A DNA stretch of 64,000 bases, taken from the NCBI GenBank assembly GCA_947084925.1, contig CAMTUJ010000007.1, positions 12,799 through 76,798 on the forward strand, written 5' to 3'. Below the pieces are notes generated by a model that made no database searches, had not been told where the DNA came from, and worked only from the letters and a program-made list of their open reading frames with translations. The position numbers and the translations under genes were made by a program. This document shows, piece after piece, positions 62,917 through 64,000 of the stretch (position 1 is the stretch's first letter; each line of letters starts with the position of its first letter). The DNA comes from JAGPUQ01 sp947084925 (GTDB lineage Bacteria > Pseudomonadota > Gammaproteobacteria > Pseudomonadales > Porticoccaceae).

Positions 62917-63360
62917 ATGCGACAGACCGAATTGCATCTTACCGATGAGGACCGCGAGTTGATCGAGTCATACCGGACGAAGGGTCTGCACCATGCGCGG
63001 GAAGTCAATCGGGCGCATGTGCTGTCCGCACTTGATCGCGGTGTTCCGGAGGCGCAGATCATGACGGTCCTCGGCGTCGGGCGGACGGTCATCTGGCGGA
63101 CACGAGCTGCATACCTGGAAGGCGGCGCGGAATACGCAGTGCACGATATCGGCCGCCCTGGCAAGCCGCGGAAGTACGACACCGATGTCGAAGCGAAAAT
63201 CTCTGCCTTGGCTTGCTCGGAACCGCCAGCGGGCGCCCAGCGCTGGACAATTGCTTTGCTGGAACAAGCCGCGCAAGCACAGGCCGGAGTTGGCCCCATC
63301 AGTCGCGAGACGGTTCGCCGGCTGCTAAAAAAAACTGCATCAAGCCGTGGCGCAAGCTGA
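62917..63360 (+). CDS. IS630 transposase, first frame (orfA)
   Basis: 147 residues. Helix-turn-helix DNA-binding region (PEAQIMTVLGVGRTVIWRTRAAYLEGG, then DIGRPGKPRKYD) and the start of the second HTH (ISRETVRRLLKK). GAGGAG precedes the ATG by 6 nt. The frame ends soon after A8 at 63327-63334. Shifting -1 on CTA-AAA-AAA-AAC joins it to the catalytic frame. Confidence 0.85.
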   Translation: MRQTELHLTDEDRELIESYRTKGLHHAREVNRAHVLSALDRGVPEAQIMTVLGVGRTVIWRTRAAYLEGGAEYAVHDIGRPGKPRKYDTDVEAKISALACSEPPAGAQRWTIALLEQAAQAQAGVGPISRETVRRLLKKTASSRGAS

Positions 63361-64000
63361 TGTGGTGCATCGGTCGACTGACGGAGGAGTATCGGCAACG
63401 GATGTACGATCTGCTCGATCTCTACGCTCGGCCGTTCCGACCGAGGGAGCCTGTCATTTGTCTGGACGAGAAGAGCAAGCAACTGCTCAAGAATTCCCGT
63501 ACGCCTTTGCCTCTCCGTCCGGGAATGCCCGTACGACAAGATTATGAATATGTGCGCGCCGGCACCTGCAATCTGTTCGTGGCGGTGGAACCCAAGGGTG
63601 GGCGACGGACAGTCTTGGTCACCGACCGTCGTGCCAAACCCGACTTCGTGGCCTTCGTCCAGTATCTGCTCGAACAGGTCTATGTCACAGCACACCGCGT
63701 CCATCTGGTCATGGACAATCTCAATACCCACTTCCGCAAGTGCTTCGAGGATGTGCTTGGGGTCAAGGCGGCGAAAGCGCTGCTGCGTCGTGTCATCTTT
63801 CACTACACGCCGAAACACGCCAGTTGGCTGAACATGGCGGAAATCGAAATTGGTATCCTGGATCGCCAGTGCCTGGATCGGCGCTGGCCAAACCGCGCCA
63901 CACTGGTTGCCCAGGTCGACGCCTGGCAGCAGTGCCGAAACGATGACCGGCGAGGCATCGTATGGTCGTTTACTCGGCAGGATGCGGATGAGAAAATGGC
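63333..64000 (+). CDS. IS630 transposase, catalytic frame (orfB), 3' truncated by window
   Basis: Read after a -1 shift at A8, with no stop to the window edge. DDE catalytic residues are visible: D in VICLDEKSKQLL, D in HLVMDNLNTHF, and E in SWLNMAEIEIGIL. These are the standard IS630/Tc1-type motifs. An ATG at 63360 could also start it independently. The frame has no damage here, so the element may be active. Confidence 0.85.

Larger units (their letters stand above)
62847..64000 (+). mobile_element. IS630-family insertion sequence, left part
   Basis: The left end lies somewhere near 62847-62870, where composition turns AT-rich (TATAACAACGCATAAATAACG) directly after the phosphatase stop. 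IS630 elements insert at TA, and TA dinucleotides are plentiful here. I cannot fix the terminal inverted repeat because the right end is beyond the window. A 10-bp palindrome ATACATGTAT lies at 62868-62877. The element codes for a two-frame transposase. Confidence 0.8.

Overview
The window reads as a stretch of chromosome from a high-GC gammaproteobacterium. The evidence is gene order. nadB lies divergent to rpoE-rseA-mucD. lepA-lepB-DUF4845-rnc-era-recO-acpS, cysM-relA-mazG and ygfX-sdhE next to ygfZ follow it, and ybbA-ybbP is divergent from tesA. I could not fix the genus. No rRNA or tRNA gene was seen.

Left part (1-6.6 kb): a fragment of a TIG-domain protein, an aldehyde dehydrogenase/alcohol dehydrogenase pair, a 33-residue lysine-rich microprotein, a cytochrome P450, a small rhomboid-unrelated site-2 protease and a DUF4202 protein. 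P450 plus ADH plus ALDH could oxidise a hydrocarbon to an acid (inference).

Defence island (6.8-17.4 kb, minus strand): one tightly packed operon for a type I restriction-modification system. The order is half-size HsdS, HsdM, BRO-domain protein, RhuM, full-length HsdS, DUF559 endonuclease, HsdR and a YgjP-like M48 metallopeptidase. Neighbouring reading frames overlap by a few bases at every junction except DUF559/hsdR, which has an 85-nt gap. Two families of palindromic repeats are scattered through it. They lie inside the genes and keep the frame open: three in hsdR, two in the peptidase gene, one array as the hsdS 3' end and one as the DUF559 3' end. The DUF559 gene is bracketed by two related direct-repeat arrays. 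This is the most unusual part of the window.

Middle (17.6-32 kb): the YbbA/YbbP-type ABC exporter and TesA; a TauD-type dioxygenase coupled to a LeuB-like dehydrogenase; a partner-switching set (FHA-SpoIIE phosphatase, STAS protein, HATPase kinase); a secreted Asp-rich protein; a RegB/RegA redox two-component system; argG and glyoxalase I; a small membrane protein and YgfZ.

Core block (32-53 kb): sdhE-ygfX, nadB, the sigma-E locus without rseB, lepA-lepB-rnc-era-recO-acpS, cysM, relA, mazG, adk, hemH, a histone-H1/AlgP-like lysine-rich protein, tsaB, a beta-hydroxyacid dehydrogenase and an M18 aminopeptidase. These are ordinary housekeeping genes.

Right part (53-64 kb): a tandem 11-bp repeat, a TetR-controlled tripartite RND efflux operon with its palindromic operator, an enoyl-CoA hydratase/amidohydrolase pair, a histidine phosphatase and the left part of an IS630-family insertion sequence whose transposase needs a -1 frameshift on an A8 run. 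The IS runs off the window.
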